Assembly: GCA_018457135.1 (NCBI GenBank)
Contig: JAGGDU010000227.1
Location: forward strand, 1-52,118
From: Trichodesmium erythraeum GBRTRLIN201
GTDB taxonomy: Bacteria > Cyanobacteriota > Cyanobacteriia > Cyanobacteriales > Microcoleaceae
Direction of reading: 5' to 3'
Length of the DNA: 52,118 bases
In this document: one piece after another, positions 1 to 10,700 of the stretch
How positions within the stretch are numbered: position 1 is the stretch's first letter
Layout of the letters: each line of letters opens with the position of its first letter
Notes under the pieces: model-generated
What the model was told of the DNA's origin: nothing
What the model saw: only the letters and a program-made list of their open reading frames with translations
The model's database searches: none
Position numbers and translations under genes: made by a program

Positions 1-274
1 CATAAAGAGAGTTTAGGGTTTGTTTGGGCTTGAAATTTGCTAAAGTCCCGTTAGTTGTGGCTTACCTTGATAAAAGTGTAAAAAAATTACGAAGTTAATA
101 TTCAAAACTTGAAAGTTACGAAATTAATATTTACTAACAAGTGATTTTTTCCTGACCTGAGTGAGAAAAATCAAGGTAATGTAACTATTAACAATTCCTT
201 ATTCCCTACTCCCTAGCCTTACTAAACAGATTAAAAAAAATCTAATTAATAGCTGATAGCTGATTAATGAATAC
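1..274. other. Spacer before the first gene
   Basis: No coding region is visible. A short imperfect duplication (cgaagttaatatt / cgaaattaatattt) lies around 89-133. The right end holds the terminator-like hairpin annotated separately. Nothing else is supported. Confidence 0.5.
233..268 (-). terminator. Candidate rho-independent terminator of the nucleotidyltransferase fusion gene
   Basis: Read on the minus strand just after the stop at 275, an inverted repeat (attaatagct at 245-254 against agctgattaat at 258-268) is followed after four bases by eight consecutive T (the A run at 233-240). The hairpin is AT-rich and also belongs to the dispersed 'agctgatagctga' repeat type, so its termination role is inferred. 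Confidence 0.5.
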
Positions 275-2806
275 TTATAAGTTATCTAACTGATTTCTGG
301 TCATAAATAGGTTGACAAAATCATGTATCATGTTGCGATAATCTCTTAAGGTTTTATCTACCCAATCTCGATCGTTACTATCTGCATAAATATGTACTAA
401 TGGTTTTCCAGCATCAGGTAAAACTAATACCCAATAGTTATCTTGATGATTAATAATCTTTACTCCATCAGTTAATTCTAACTTTTCTGGTGGGTTAGTT
501 TCTACTAAATACCGCATTAATGCTCCCTTTACTTTCCAAGGACAACGTATGGTATAACAGCGATGAGTAATAGGAGGAATATCTGCAGTTATTTGTCCTA
601 GCGATCGCTCTTGAATAGTTAACATTTCTATGACTTTAGCGATGCAAAACATAGCATCAAAACCAGGATGTAACTTTGGGAAAATAAATCCCATATCACC
701 ACTTCCTCCTAGCACCACATTATGATTAATTTGGCAAGCTTTCATTAATGCTGTAGGATTAGCTTTTGTCCGAATCACATGACTATCATGACGATGAGCA
801 ATTTGTTCTACTGCAGCAGAAGCATTAATTGGTACTACCACTGTACCCCGTGGATGAGCTGTTAACATTAGATTTACCATTAGTGCAGTTAACGTTTCAC
901 CACGAATGGCAGAACCAACTTCATCCACTAATATTAATTGTTCTCCATTTGCTGTTACCTGAACTCCAACATTAGCTTGCAAAGCTTCTACAACCCGACC
1001 TAATTGATCTAGTAAATTTTCTCTTTCTTCTATCCCTAAAGAAGTTTCTTTTAAACTAGCATTTAGAACTACTGCATCACAACCAAATTTAGTTAATAAT
1101 TGTGGTAATACTGCTCCCGAAACACCATAACAATAGTCAATTACCACCTTAGATTTACTATACCGAATTGCCTCAGAATTGAGAAGATTTTCAAAGCCTT
1201 TACTATAAGCATTTAATACTTCATGACGATCAATCATATTGCCAATTTCTGATATTTGTACTCGGCGGAAATCTTCTTTAAAATATGCTCCTTCAATGTT
1301 TTTTTCTTTCACTTTTGAAATATTAATCCCTTGATAATCAAAGATTTCAATTAATATTTGATCTGAGCGATCAGGAGAAAGACGTACATGAAGGCCACCC
1401 ACTAAATTCATGGTGGGTAAAATTGTTCTGGCAATAGGAATAGCGGTAGATTGTAAATTGATTACATTAATTCCCACCGACATTAAACCAGCAATTAAAG
1501 ACCGAGAAACCATCCGAGATATATTACGTTGGTCGCGAGAAACTGATACTGTAGAACCATTTTTTAAGGTAGAACCATAAGCAGCTCCTAACTTAACCGC
1601 AAAGTCTGGAGTAATATCAATATTTGCTAATCCCTGCACCCCACGTTGTCCAAATAAGTTTCTCTGGGCAGTTGTACCCCAAATTAAGTTAATATTCAGA
1701 ATGGCTCCTGATTCAACTGTTTTACTAGGCCATACTCTGACATGAGGACTAATTTGGGCTTCTTCTCCCACAGTAGATAAAGAACCAACTACAGCACCTT
1801 CCAAGATTTGGGCACGACGATGTATCCTAGAACCTCTACAAATTACACAACCTCGTAAATTGGTATCCTCTCCCACCAGTGTACCATTCCAAACAATAGG
1901 ACGCTTGACATTAGCATCTGCGCCAATTGTTACATTATCTCCTATGACACTACCTAGTTCAATATGAACTCTCGGACCAATTCTACAGTTATCTCCAATT
2001 AAAGTCGGAGTCTCAATTTTAGCTGTTGGGTCAATATAAGTATTTTCTCCTATCCAGAGATTTGGCGATCGCTCTTTATAAGGCAACTCAAGTTTTACTG
2101 TGTGTTGAAGTGCATCATATTGAGCTTTCCGATAAGAATCTAAATGTCCAACATCACACCAATAACCCTCAGCAATATAGCCATATATCGGCTCATTTTT
2201 ATCTAACAATAAAGGAAATAATTCTTTAGAGAAATCACATTCTTGATTACTTGGTAAATAATCTAAAATTTCTGGTTCTAAAATATAAGTTCCTGTATTA
2301 ACAGTATCCGAAAATACTTCACTTGTAGAAGGTTTTTCTAGAAATCTTTTAATCCTCTGCTCTTCATCTGTAATTACTACTCCAAATTCAATTGGATTAT
2401 TAACTCGCGTCAATACTAACGTAGCTTTTGACTTATGTTTTTGATGAAATTCTATAGCTGCACTTAAATCAAAGTCTGTAATTGTATCTCCACTAATTAC
2501 TAAAAATGTTCCATCTAAAAGTTCTGCAATATTTTTTACACAACCAGCAGTTCCTAGAGGTTGTTCTTCTTCCACAGAATATGTCATCTGAACTCCAAAT
2601 TTACTGCCATCTTGAAAATATTCACGCATTACATCAGGCAGATAATGTAAAGTAGCAATAATCTCCCTAATTTGATGTTTTTTTAATAGATTAATAATAT
2701 GTTCAGCTATTGGACGATTTAAAATTGGAACCATTGGTTTAGGAAGATCGCAAGTCAGTGGTCTGAGTCGTGTTCCTGAACCTCCAGCCATCAAAACTCC
2801 GCGCAT
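275..2806 (-). CDS. Mannose-1-phosphate guanylyltransferase / phosphomannomutase-like fusion
   Basis: The 843-aa protein has three parts. Residues 1-235 are a nucleotidyltransferase with the signature MAGGSGTRLRPLT and a PKPM lysine, expected to join a sugar-1-phosphate to an NTP. Residues about 250-370 are left-handed beta-helix hexapeptide repeats (IGENTYI, IGDNCRI, IGDNVTI). Residues about 385-843 resemble the phosphoglucomutase/phosphomannomutase fold. This three-part fusion is widespread in cyanobacteria and is usually annotated as mannose-1-phosphate guanylyltransferase, feeding GDP-mannose-type precursors to surface polysaccharide. The mutase part lacks the canonical TASHNP phosphoserine loop; the aligned stretch reads VSVSRDQRNISR, so mutase activity is doubtful. 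The start at 2806 is the first ATG before the nucleotide-binding signature. A terminator-like hairpin follows the stop. Confidence 0.88.
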   Translation of the reverse strand: MRGVLMAGGSGTRLRPLTCDLPKPMVPILNRPIAEHIINLLKKHQIREIIATLHYLPDVMREYFQDGSKFGVQMTYSVEEEQPLGTAGCVKNIAELLDGTFLVISGDTITDFDLSAAIEFHQKHKSKATLVLTRVNNPIEFGVVITDEEQRIKRFLEKPSTSEVFSDTVNTGTYILEPEILDYLPSNQECDFSKELFPLLLDKNEPIYGYIAEGYWCDVGHLDSYRKAQYDALQHTVKLELPYKERSPNLWIGENTYIDPTAKIETPTLIGDNCRIGPRVHIELGSVIGDNVTIGADANVKRPIVWNGTLVGEDTNLRGCVICRGSRIHRRAQILEGAVVGSLSTVGEEAQISPHVRVWPSKTVESGAILNINLIWGTTAQRNLFGQRGVQGLANIDITPDFAVKLGAAYGSTLKNGSTVSVSRDQRNISRMVSRSLIAGLMSVGINVINLQSTAIPIARTILPTMNLVGGLHVRLSPDRSDQILIEIFDYQGINISKVKEKNIEGAYFKEDFRRVQISEIGNMIDRHEVLNAYSKGFENLLNSEAIRYSKSKVVIDYCYGVSGAVLPQLLTKFGCDAVVLNASLKETSLGIEERENLLDQLGRVVEALQANVGVQVTANGEQLILVDEVGSAIRGETLTALMVNLMLTAHPRGTVVVPINASAAVEQIAHRHDSHVIRTKANPTALMKACQINHNVVLGGSGDMGFIFPKLHPGFDAMFCIAKVIEMLTIQERSLGQITADIPPITHRCYTIRCPWKVKGALMRYLVETNPPEKLELTDGVKIINHQDNYWVLVLPDAGKPLVHIYADSNDRDWVDKTLRDYRNMIHDFVNLFMTRNQLDNL

Positions 2807-3840
2807 AATTTCTCCTTTGTTAATTTTTTTTCTATATTTATAGCAGTCATATTTAGCTTATGAATAAAACACAATTGTATAAGTAATAACGTTTTACGAT
2901 CCCCTAAGTTAGGAATTCATACATTAATATTTTATAGGCTCAAAACTTTGACGCGCTTCTATATTTCAGGAAATTCTTTCAAATTTCAGGTATATTTAGG
3001 TAGTGTATCCTAAGTTAATCAAATTCCTATAATATTCTGTCTTTTTGAATACCTACTGTGGAAAAAATTTAGGCAATAGGGAAAATCAGTTATCAGTTAT
3101 TAGTACATTCAGCAATAGGAATTTTTCTCATCATAAATTGATTCTTATACTATTAAAATTGGATGATTGAGATATTATTTATTGTTCTTTAAATCCATTA
3201 TGCACTTTGATATTTAATTTCTTAACCTTAGTTCAATTACTATGCTTTCCCCTAGAAATGCGATAACTGTAAACTTTTAAATATTAGAGCATTTATAATT
3301 CATTTATTTTACTTAATTGCCAATCTTTTATATTGTTTTATTTAAACCTTACATCAATATCCAAATCTTAGATTATATTTAACTTTCACAACCTAACAAA
3401 AATTCGCAACAACCAAGGCAAAGTCAGAATTTTACAAAACTAAAAATAAATATTTTTTATGATTTTTTTTCAAGTATTATTGGTTATAAATTTAAGCTTG
3501 TTTTTTGCTTGAATATATTCAAAAGCTGAATGGTAACTTATTTCCCATAAAAAGCCGAAATTTATCTTTATTCCTTAGAAAAAACTATAACAAAGTGAAT
3601 ATCATTTAATTAATTAGAAGTGCATTACTTATTAAGCAATCCTATATAAATTGTAATATTTTGCTAGCAATTAGGAATCAAGAGTCAAAAGTTAGAATTT
3701 AAAAGATTTGCACTAGAAATTAATTATTATAAAAATAATCACAACTAATGATCGGATTACTATAATAAGGTTATAATAATTATAAAAATATTCAACTTGT
3801 AGCCCAGTTTAAGATTGATTCAATAATCTATAATAAGGCT
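2807..3840. other. AT-rich spacer without a recognised gene
   Basis: About 1 kb between a leftward and a rightward gene, so it should contain both promoters. A 'ttatcagttatta' sequence near 3088-3101 belongs to the dispersed TGATAACTGATAA-type repeats seen elsewhere in the window. No RNA gene or ORF could be supported. Confidence 0.5.
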
Positions 3841-4080
3841 ATGTCCAAAAAAAAAGAACCTTTTCCGAGTTTTTGTGCCATGGGTACCATTATTAGTTTA
3901 TTATTGCTTGTTATATATGGAGGTGGAGCCTGGAAGTTCTGGAATGGATTTAAACAAACCAACTTTTCTCAGAGCTTTCAGAGTCGTTTGGTCTTATCTA
4001 TATTATGGCCTGTTTTGTTAATTGGTAATAAATCTTATCGTAAGAACTTTACAAAGGCTCTTAAGGGTAATAGACGATAA
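3841..4080 (+). CDS. Small two-helix membrane protein, function unknown
   Basis: A 79-aa basic protein with two hydrophobic stretches, residues about 14-33 (MGTIISLLLLVIYGGGAW) and 49-62 (LVLSILWPVLLIGN). Lys/Arg-rich ends (MSKKKEP; KALKGNRR) suggest both termini are cytoplasmic. The family is not recognised. The stop is 8 bp before the methyltransferase start, so the two are probably co-transcribed. There is no strong Shine-Dalgarno sequence before this ATG. Confidence 0.6.
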   Translation: MSKKKEPFPSFCAMGTIISLLLLVIYGGGAWKFWNGFKQTNFSQSFQSRLVLSILWPVLLIGNKSYRKNFTKALKGNRR

Positions 4081-4088
4081 AAAGAAAT

Positions 4089-4826
4089 ATGTCTCAAAAA
4101 AAGTCTGCCTTGTCTGCAAATAACGAGCAATCTTTCTGGTTTGCTAAAGAAAATTTAGATAATTGGTATGCTCAAATCATGGCAGTACAAGCTCGTTTTG
4201 AGCAAGAGTACCGCGGAGAACCTTTAGAGTTACCCCCCGAAGTAAAGGCAATGCCAATATTTCACGATTTTGCCTCTGGTAATCTCACAGCAAAAATAGT
4301 TTCTCCTTTTTGGGAAATAGCTAAACCTAAAAAAAATAAAAAATGTTTGGATATTGGCTGTGGAGTGAGTTTTCTGATTTATCCTTGGCGAGATTGGCAG
4401 GCTTTTTTTTATGGTCAAGAAATTAGCACTATTGCTAGGGATAATCTGAATAAACGAGGTTCTTTACTAAATTATAAACTATTTAAGAAAGTAGAACTGG
4501 GACCTGCTCATCAATTAATGTATCAAGCAAATGAGTTTGACTTGGCGATCGCTACAGGGTTCAGTTGTTATTATCCTGTGGATTATTGGGAACTTGTATT
4601 AGAGGAAGTAAAACGGGTTCTAAAATCGGAATGTCACTTGGTTTTTGATGTTATTAATTCAGAACAACCACTGGCAGAAAATTGGGCAATTTTAGAAACT
4701 TATTTAGGGGCAGAAGTATTTTTGGAGCCACTAGAAAAATGGGAAAAAATTATTAAGGCTAAGGGTGGAAAAATAGTAAAGCAACAATCAGGAGAATTAT
4801 TTCACATGTATAAAGTAAGGTTTTGA
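4089..4826 (+). CDS. Class I SAM-dependent methyltransferase
   Basis: A 245-aa protein with the Rossmann-type methyltransferase core. Motif I is CLDIGCGVSF around residues 87-96, the acidic end of beta-2 appears in FYGQEIS, and a motif IV-like stretch is FDLAIATGFSCYY. A helical 85-residue N-terminal extension precedes the core. Substrate cannot be read from the sequence. It follows the small membrane protein with an 8-bp gap and an A-rich, weak ribosome site, which suggests a two-gene unit. Confidence 0.75.
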   Translation: MSQKKSALSANNEQSFWFAKENLDNWYAQIMAVQARFEQEYRGEPLELPPEVKAMPIFHDFASGNLTAKIVSPFWEIAKPKKNKKCLDIGCGVSFLIYPWRDWQAFFYGQEISTIARDNLNKRGSLLNYKLFKKVELGPAHQLMYQANEFDLAIATGFSCYYPVDYWELVLEEVKRVLKSECHLVFDVINSEQPLAENWAILETYLGAEVFLEPLEKWEKIIKAKGGKIVKQQSGELFHMYKVRF

Positions 4827-5550
4827 ATGGTAGAGCACGAAATACGAAATTGTCTTGAGTTAGTAGCTAAGGATCGGTTGTTTAAGTGTATCTAACGGCC
4901 GGAGAATATTTTAAAAGTATTCATTATCTTTTCTTGTTTCTTTCTTTAAAATTTATGTAGAGAGTTTTATATTTTTGTTCATTTATTTATGATTTATTAA
5001 TCAGCTAGTACTGTCGAGAATTAAGCAAAATTTAGCCTAACTAGAAGTAAGAATTAAGCTCATATAAGTATCCTACTAAGTAGTCGTGGAAATTATTAAA
5101 CATCTATACCAGCTAAATTATTTGTCTTCTTGTGAGCTGAAATAATTAGGGTTGGCTGAAAAAACTTAAAGCATTTACAGAATAATACTGTAGTTTTTTT
5201 TATTCAAAAAAAGAATGTGCAATAGTTTTGACTTAACAAGACTCAAAATGAAGTACTTTGAGCTACTAATGGCAGAAAAACTAAAAGAAAATACTTCCGA
5301 CAAATCTTCTGTAATTCCCATTTATCCCTGCCTCTTTGCATCCTACCCTCACCTATAAAACTTATTGAGCCAAATCCTAATGAGAATAAGTAGATAATAA
5401 TATAACGGTGCTTATATTGTGTTGTTCAAAAAAAAAATACAAATTTACTCATGGTACGAATAATTTTGAAAAAAATTAGTATTATTGATTTATAAAATAT
5501 AGGACTTCTTGTCGCTGTTGTTCATTATTAGGGTAATTAAAATAATCACC
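4827..5550. other. Spacer between convergent genes
   Basis: About 720 bp between the methyltransferase (plus) and the site-2 protease (minus). Both strands were scanned. No convincing hairpin terminator, RNA gene or ORF with family signatures was found. Confidence 0.45.
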
Positions 5551-6678
5551 TTAATTAGTTTTAGCTTGCTCCTTTCTTGTTAACAAACGCCTAATTGAAG
5601 CTTTTTCAATAGACCCAACTAAGATCCCATTTTCATCAATAACAGTTAGTTCACTGATTTGCTTTTGCTCTAACAAAGAAATTACTTCTAATAAAGAAGT
5701 TTTAGCGGTTACAGTCTCTATCTTTGCTAAAGGTTTTGTTAATGTTTTTACCTGAACCAAAGGCCATTGGGATGTATTAACTATTTTTAAATCATCAACG
5801 TTAATTACTCCTACAAACTGCCCCATTTCATTTATCACTAAAAACTTCTTTCTAGCTTCTTTCCCAATAACATATTCATTCACAAATTCTCGTAAAGAGA
5901 GATTGTTTGATACAATTGGATTATCAGGAATAATAGCATCTACTGCATTTAAATCAGCAAGCATACCTTGAATTTCTCCATATTGGGCAGAGCGACCAGC
6001 ATTTTGTAGTAGAAACCAACCAATGAGAATATTCCAAAAATTAGGAATTCTACTAAATAAAAATGCGGGAATTAAACCAGAAATTATTGCTAAACAACCA
6101 AATACTTGACCTACTCTACTTGCAAAAATAATTCCTTTATAAGGGTTATTAGTGATTTTCCAAACAATAGATTTAAGGATATTACCACCATCAAGTGGTA
6201 AACCTGGAATTAGGTTAAATAATGCTAGGAATAAGTTGATATAAGCTAAAAGTTGAACAATGGATTCTGCTGGTCCAGTAATGGATGTAAATATATTAAT
6301 TGATACAAAGAAACCGCATAATAATATACTCACTAAAGGGCCAGCAATTGCTACCAAAAATGCTTCTATAGGAGTCTTAGATTCTCTATCTAAACTAGCT
6401 AAACCTCCGAAGAGAAATAGGGTAATTGATTTTACTTTTATTCCCTGATATAGAGCAACAAAACTATGCCCTAACTCATGGGCTAAGACAGAGGAAAATA
6501 ATAATAATGCTGTTATTAATCCTAGTATCCAAGGTAAGGTATTACCCAATTCTTGAGAAAATTGAGTTGCTAGGTCGTTACCATAAGTTAAAGTAAGGAG
6601 ACCTAAGACTATAAACCAGGATGAGTTAATGTAAAATGGTATGCCAAATAGGTTGCCGACACGAAAAGATCCATTCAT
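5551..6678 (-). CDS. Site-2 protease family (M50) membrane metalloprotease with CBS domains
   Basis: A 375-aa integral membrane protease. The zinc site is HELGH (His67, Glu68, His71) in a transmembrane helix, and the third ligand is Asp163 in LIPGLPLDGGNIL, as in SpoIVFB-type M50 enzymes. Six or so hydrophobic segments span residues 1-220. The C-terminal 240-370 forms a pair of CBS modules (for example FVGVINVDDL and LVGSIEKASI) that in this family sense nucleotides or energy state. Expected role: intramembrane cleavage of a regulatory or membrane protein. The substrate is unknown and no anti-sigma factor lies beside it. Length and architecture match the usual cyanobacterial form. Confidence 0.9.
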   Translation of the reverse strand: MNGSFRVGNLFGIPFYINSSWFIVLGLLTLTYGNDLATQFSQELGNTLPWILGLITALLLFSSVLAHELGHSFVALYQGIKVKSITLFLFGGLASLDRESKTPIEAFLVAIAGPLVSILLCGFFVSINIFTSITGPAESIVQLLAYINLFLALFNLIPGLPLDGGNILKSIVWKITNNPYKGIIFASRVGQVFGCLAIISGLIPAFLFSRIPNFWNILIGWFLLQNAGRSAQYGEIQGMLADLNAVDAIIPDNPIVSNNLSLREFVNEYVIGKEARKKFLVINEMGQFVGVINVDDLKIVNTSQWPLVQVKTLTKPLAKIETVTAKTSLLEVISLLEQKQISELTVIDENGILVGSIEKASIRRLLTRKEQAKTN

Positions 6679-7289
6679 AAATTTATCCTATAAAGTTAGT
6701 CTATTAGTTAAAACTAATTTTTACTTTTTTGAAATTTACATATTTAATGTAACAAAATATCAATAAGTTGTGTTGTTTCTTGAGCTAGTGATATCCCTCC
6801 CTTAATGTTCGCTTATAGCAAAATTAACTCGATTATTTTCTCAGTAATATGACTAGATATTTTATCACAATATATATCTGGATTCAATTAATTCAGGTAT
6901 AGAATTTTATATTTACCTCATTAAATAAAAATGATATGTGAATTATTAATTAATTAGATTATAACAAATATGATAGTAATAACAACATCTTTACGAACAA
7001 GGGGAAGAATGAATATTTTAGATTAACTAGATGATTTTATTAAAAATACAAGATGGTCTAAAGAAACAAAAATATTTTTGGTAGTAAAACGGATTTTTTC
7101 ATGTTCATATTATTATCAAATCAAATAATTATTATAAAATTTGCTCGCAGTTTTATCAGTGGATGGAAGATAAGATAGTTTTTGTTGAGGGTTGAGAAAG
7201 TTTAAGGGTTTAATCTAAAAGAATGAAAGATTTATAGCCACAAAAAATATTAGAAAAAATTTACCTATGAAAATAGTAATTTTTGAAAG
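6679..7289. other. AT-rich spacer
   Basis: No gene is recognised. It must hold the upstream region of the protease gene on its left edge. The right edge runs into the tandem repeat block following the alpha-mannosidase gene. Confidence 0.4.
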
Positions 7290-7790
7290 TTTTGACTCTC
7301 AAGCTCAGTATTATAGTTACAGAAAATCTCAGTAAACATTTACTTTTTTCTCAGCTAAAATTTGATAACTTTTACTCTGAAGCTCAAGGTTAGGTTCATG
7401 GCTTAATCTCCAACAATTTCAGAAATTTTCCTACCCTTAAAAAAAGGAAAGCAGCCTGAGGTAAAATGCCAAAATTTCCCCTGTAAAAACTTACTATTTT
7501 TACAGTTAAAATTTGACAACTTTTACTCTGAAGCTCAAGGTTGGGTTTATGAATTAAGCTGGAAAATTTCAGAAATGTTCTTAATTCTTAAAACCAGGGA
7601 AGTAGGCTGAGATAAAATACTATAATTTTCCCAGAAAAAACTTACTATTTTTATAGTTAAAGTTTGACAAATTTTACTCTGAGGCTCAAGGTTATAACTA
7701 TAGAATATCTAAGGAAAAACTGACTATTTTCCAAGCTAAAATATTATAGTTATTATTCTCAAGATTAACATTAGGTTCACTAACATCTTG
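7290..7790. repeat. Decayed tandem repeat, period about 149-152 bp, overlapping the 3' end of the alpha-mannosidase gene
   Basis: The sequence tactctgaagctcaaggtt recurs near 7374, 7523 and (tactctgaggctcaaggtt) 7675, each preceded at similar distance by 'cttactatttttac/tag' type sequence. A more diverged fourth unit lies inside the coding end near 7754 (tattctcaagattaacattaggttcac). On the minus strand the downstream copies read like the protein tail: gene NILAWKIVSF, copy QILTVKIVSF. They therefore look like serial duplications of the gene's own 3' end that have lost coding function. Confidence 0.75.
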
Positions 7791-10700
7791 CTCCAACAGA
7801 TTCACAACTTTTTTTATTCTTAAACCAGCGTCACTTTCCAAATTTAATTTTACTTCTTTTCCCAAACATTCATAACATCTAAAAACCCAACTTTGATTAT
7901 CCTCTGACCGTTTTAACATCATCAAAATTAAGTTCTCGGCTTCCCAACCTAAAAAACGATAAACTTGTGGCAATTTTCCATGAGATTTTTCTTCCCTAAT
8001 CAAAGGCATTATTTGTACCATCAAAGGCATATTTAACTCATAACCACGTTGTACAGTTCCTGCATTTTCCCAACTTCCAATATGAGGATAAATAGCATAA
8101 GTAAATTCGTGAATTCCTACATCAGCTTTCGAGTCAGGCCAAGTCGAACCTCTCAATAAAGTTAAACGTAATTCATCTGGTTTTGCATCATATCCATATT
8201 TACAGTCATTCAATAAACTGACTCCATAGTTATCTTTACTAATATCTGCCCAATTTAAAGCTGGAACTTCCCATTTTGCTTTCTCTCTTTCTGTCTGAGG
8301 TTTAGTTGTTCTCTTAATTGCTCCACAAGGAATTTCATAAGTAGTAAAATCTGCTTCTATATTTATAGGAAAAGCTGCTTTGACTAAAGTATGTTTTTCC
8401 TGCCAGTTTACCCAATTTTTAATTTTTAGTAGTTGGGAACCTATTTCCAAAATGTAATCCTGACAAAACTGAGAATTACCTATTTTTCTAATTATCCGCA
8501 GAGAACTTTTTAATTTTCCCTGTTCTATCCAAAAAATATCTATTAGTTTTGCTGAAGATAAAGGATGTTGTTGATAATTTGGATCAATATTCCAAGCATC
8601 CCAATATTGACCTTCATCACGAAAAACTTTTAGTTTATTTCCTTCTGGTTTTCTCAGAACTTCCCGTTGATTAATCTTGTCAAAAATACTCTCTAGATTT
8701 CCTGTTGTTGCTTCTACCTTTACCCGTAATAAATTGTTCTCTAGAACCCATTTTTCTATTTCTAAACTAACAGTATTGACATTTTCAATTTTTTTTGCTA
8801 TTGTTCCTGTATGGTGGGCTATATATTTGCCTATGTATGATTTTTTGTTCAAATCTGAAAATCTAGAACATAACCAAAACAAACGATAACCAACTCCAGG
8901 TATGTCAGAAGCAAGAAACAATAAGCTATTATCCGATATCTGAGAAGTAAGTATTTGCCCAGCATCGTCATAAACTTGCCAGTCATCTTCTCTGCCCTGC
9001 AAAAAGGTTAAATGTTGAGAGTTAGGTGTAAGTTCAAAAACCTCTCCCTTCTCCCTGTTCCCTGCTCCTTCAATATTCTTCTTTCCTGGAACTGAAACTA
9101 ATTCTGAGCGTTGCCAATTCAAAGAATTAAAGACAATTATCGGATAAATCATCCCATCCGCAAAAGTATCTAAAGGAAAAGGTGGGGAAACATTAACATC
9201 AGCAGCAACTTTTCCCATAGCCTCCGCCAAAATTTCCTTACCCAGCCTTTCCGCCTCCGACCAATTCTGATTAACATTTACATAAGCTTCAGGAATAGCC
9301 GAACCAGGCAAAATATCGTGAAACTGATTAAACAAAACTAATTTCCAAGCCATCTCCAAATCATTCTTTCGATAAAAAGCACCAGTCATAATTGAGGCAA
9401 AAACAGCAAACAATTCTGCCTGGTACAACAAATTTTCACAACGGCGGTTCCGTCTCTTTTGATCTGCATGAGTTGTATAACATCCCCGATGAAATTCTAG
9501 ATAAAGTTCATCCTGCCAAACAGGAAAAATACCTGAATTTTTCTCTACTAACTCAGCAAAAAAATTCTCAGCAGTTGAAAACTCCAACACAGGAAAAAAA
9601 CCAGACTTTTGCCATCTTCTACTTATTTCCAACATATCGCGAGTCGGACCTCCACCATGGTCTCCTACACCAGGTAACCAAAAAACATTTTTTTCTCCAG
9701 TTTTTAGTTGCCATTCATAAGCATACTTTGCCATTTTTACAGGTTCAATATTTTCTCCTATAGGCGGTAACATAAAACTAAAAATTCGACTTTTATCAGG
9801 AGCTTCCCACCAAAAAATTTCAAAAGGAAACTCTGTTAAATCATTCCAACGTAACTTTTGAGTAGCAAAATATTTAATATTTCCGCCTTGAAGAATTTGA
9901 GGGAGTTGCCAACAGAAACCAAAAGTATCTGGTAACCAAGCTACAGAAGAAAATTTGCCGAATTTTTCCCAAACATAACGTTGACCGTATAAAACTTGTC
10001 TAATTATTGATTCTCCTCCGACTGTATTTAATTCTGGTTCTACCCACAAACCTGCTGTGACTTCCCACTTGCCTAACTCAATTTGTCGTTTAATTTTATT
10101 AAATAAATCTGGTCGGTTTTGTTCTATCCATTCATATAATGCTGGAGTCGAATGACAGAAAATAAGTTCAGGAAAATCTTGTTGTAGATTTAGTACAGAT
10201 GTAAAAGTTCGTTGTGCGGCTTCCCAAGTTTCTTCCACATCCCATAACCAAGCTAAATCTAGATGAGCATGACCTAATAGTTTTAGCTTTAAACTATTAA
10301 TATAGCTCTCAGAAATTTTGGTTATTTCTGAGTGTAAATTTAGTAGCGATCGCTCGAACTTTTCTTTCTTTCCAACTGCTTGTAAGTCTATCAAACTGAT
10401 AGATTTTTTTATTCTCTCTAATTTCAAGTCAATTTTAGATTCAAATTTAGTCAAATATTCCAGTAATATTTCTAGTCTATCTGCCATAAAACCAGGATCA
10501 AGCTGATAATTATTCAGATTTTCATAGACAAACCAAGACTTTACTAAAGCACCTCGGTCATGTGCCGGACTTACCAATTTAATAGCAATAATAAAAGTCT
10601 TTCCAACTACGACCTTTTGACTCAGCAAAATTCTGCTGGAATAGTCAAATAAATCTCCTGTTTGTACTAACTTACCATTCACATAAATTTCTACATATTC

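Noticed and set aside
2026-2229. Plus-strand frame within the nucleotidyltransferase fusion
   Set aside because: Lies antisense to a strongly supported gene and shows no domain.
9392-9763. 123-codon plus-strand frame inside the alpha-mannosidase gene
   Set aside because: Antisense shadow of conserved GH38 catalytic sequence.
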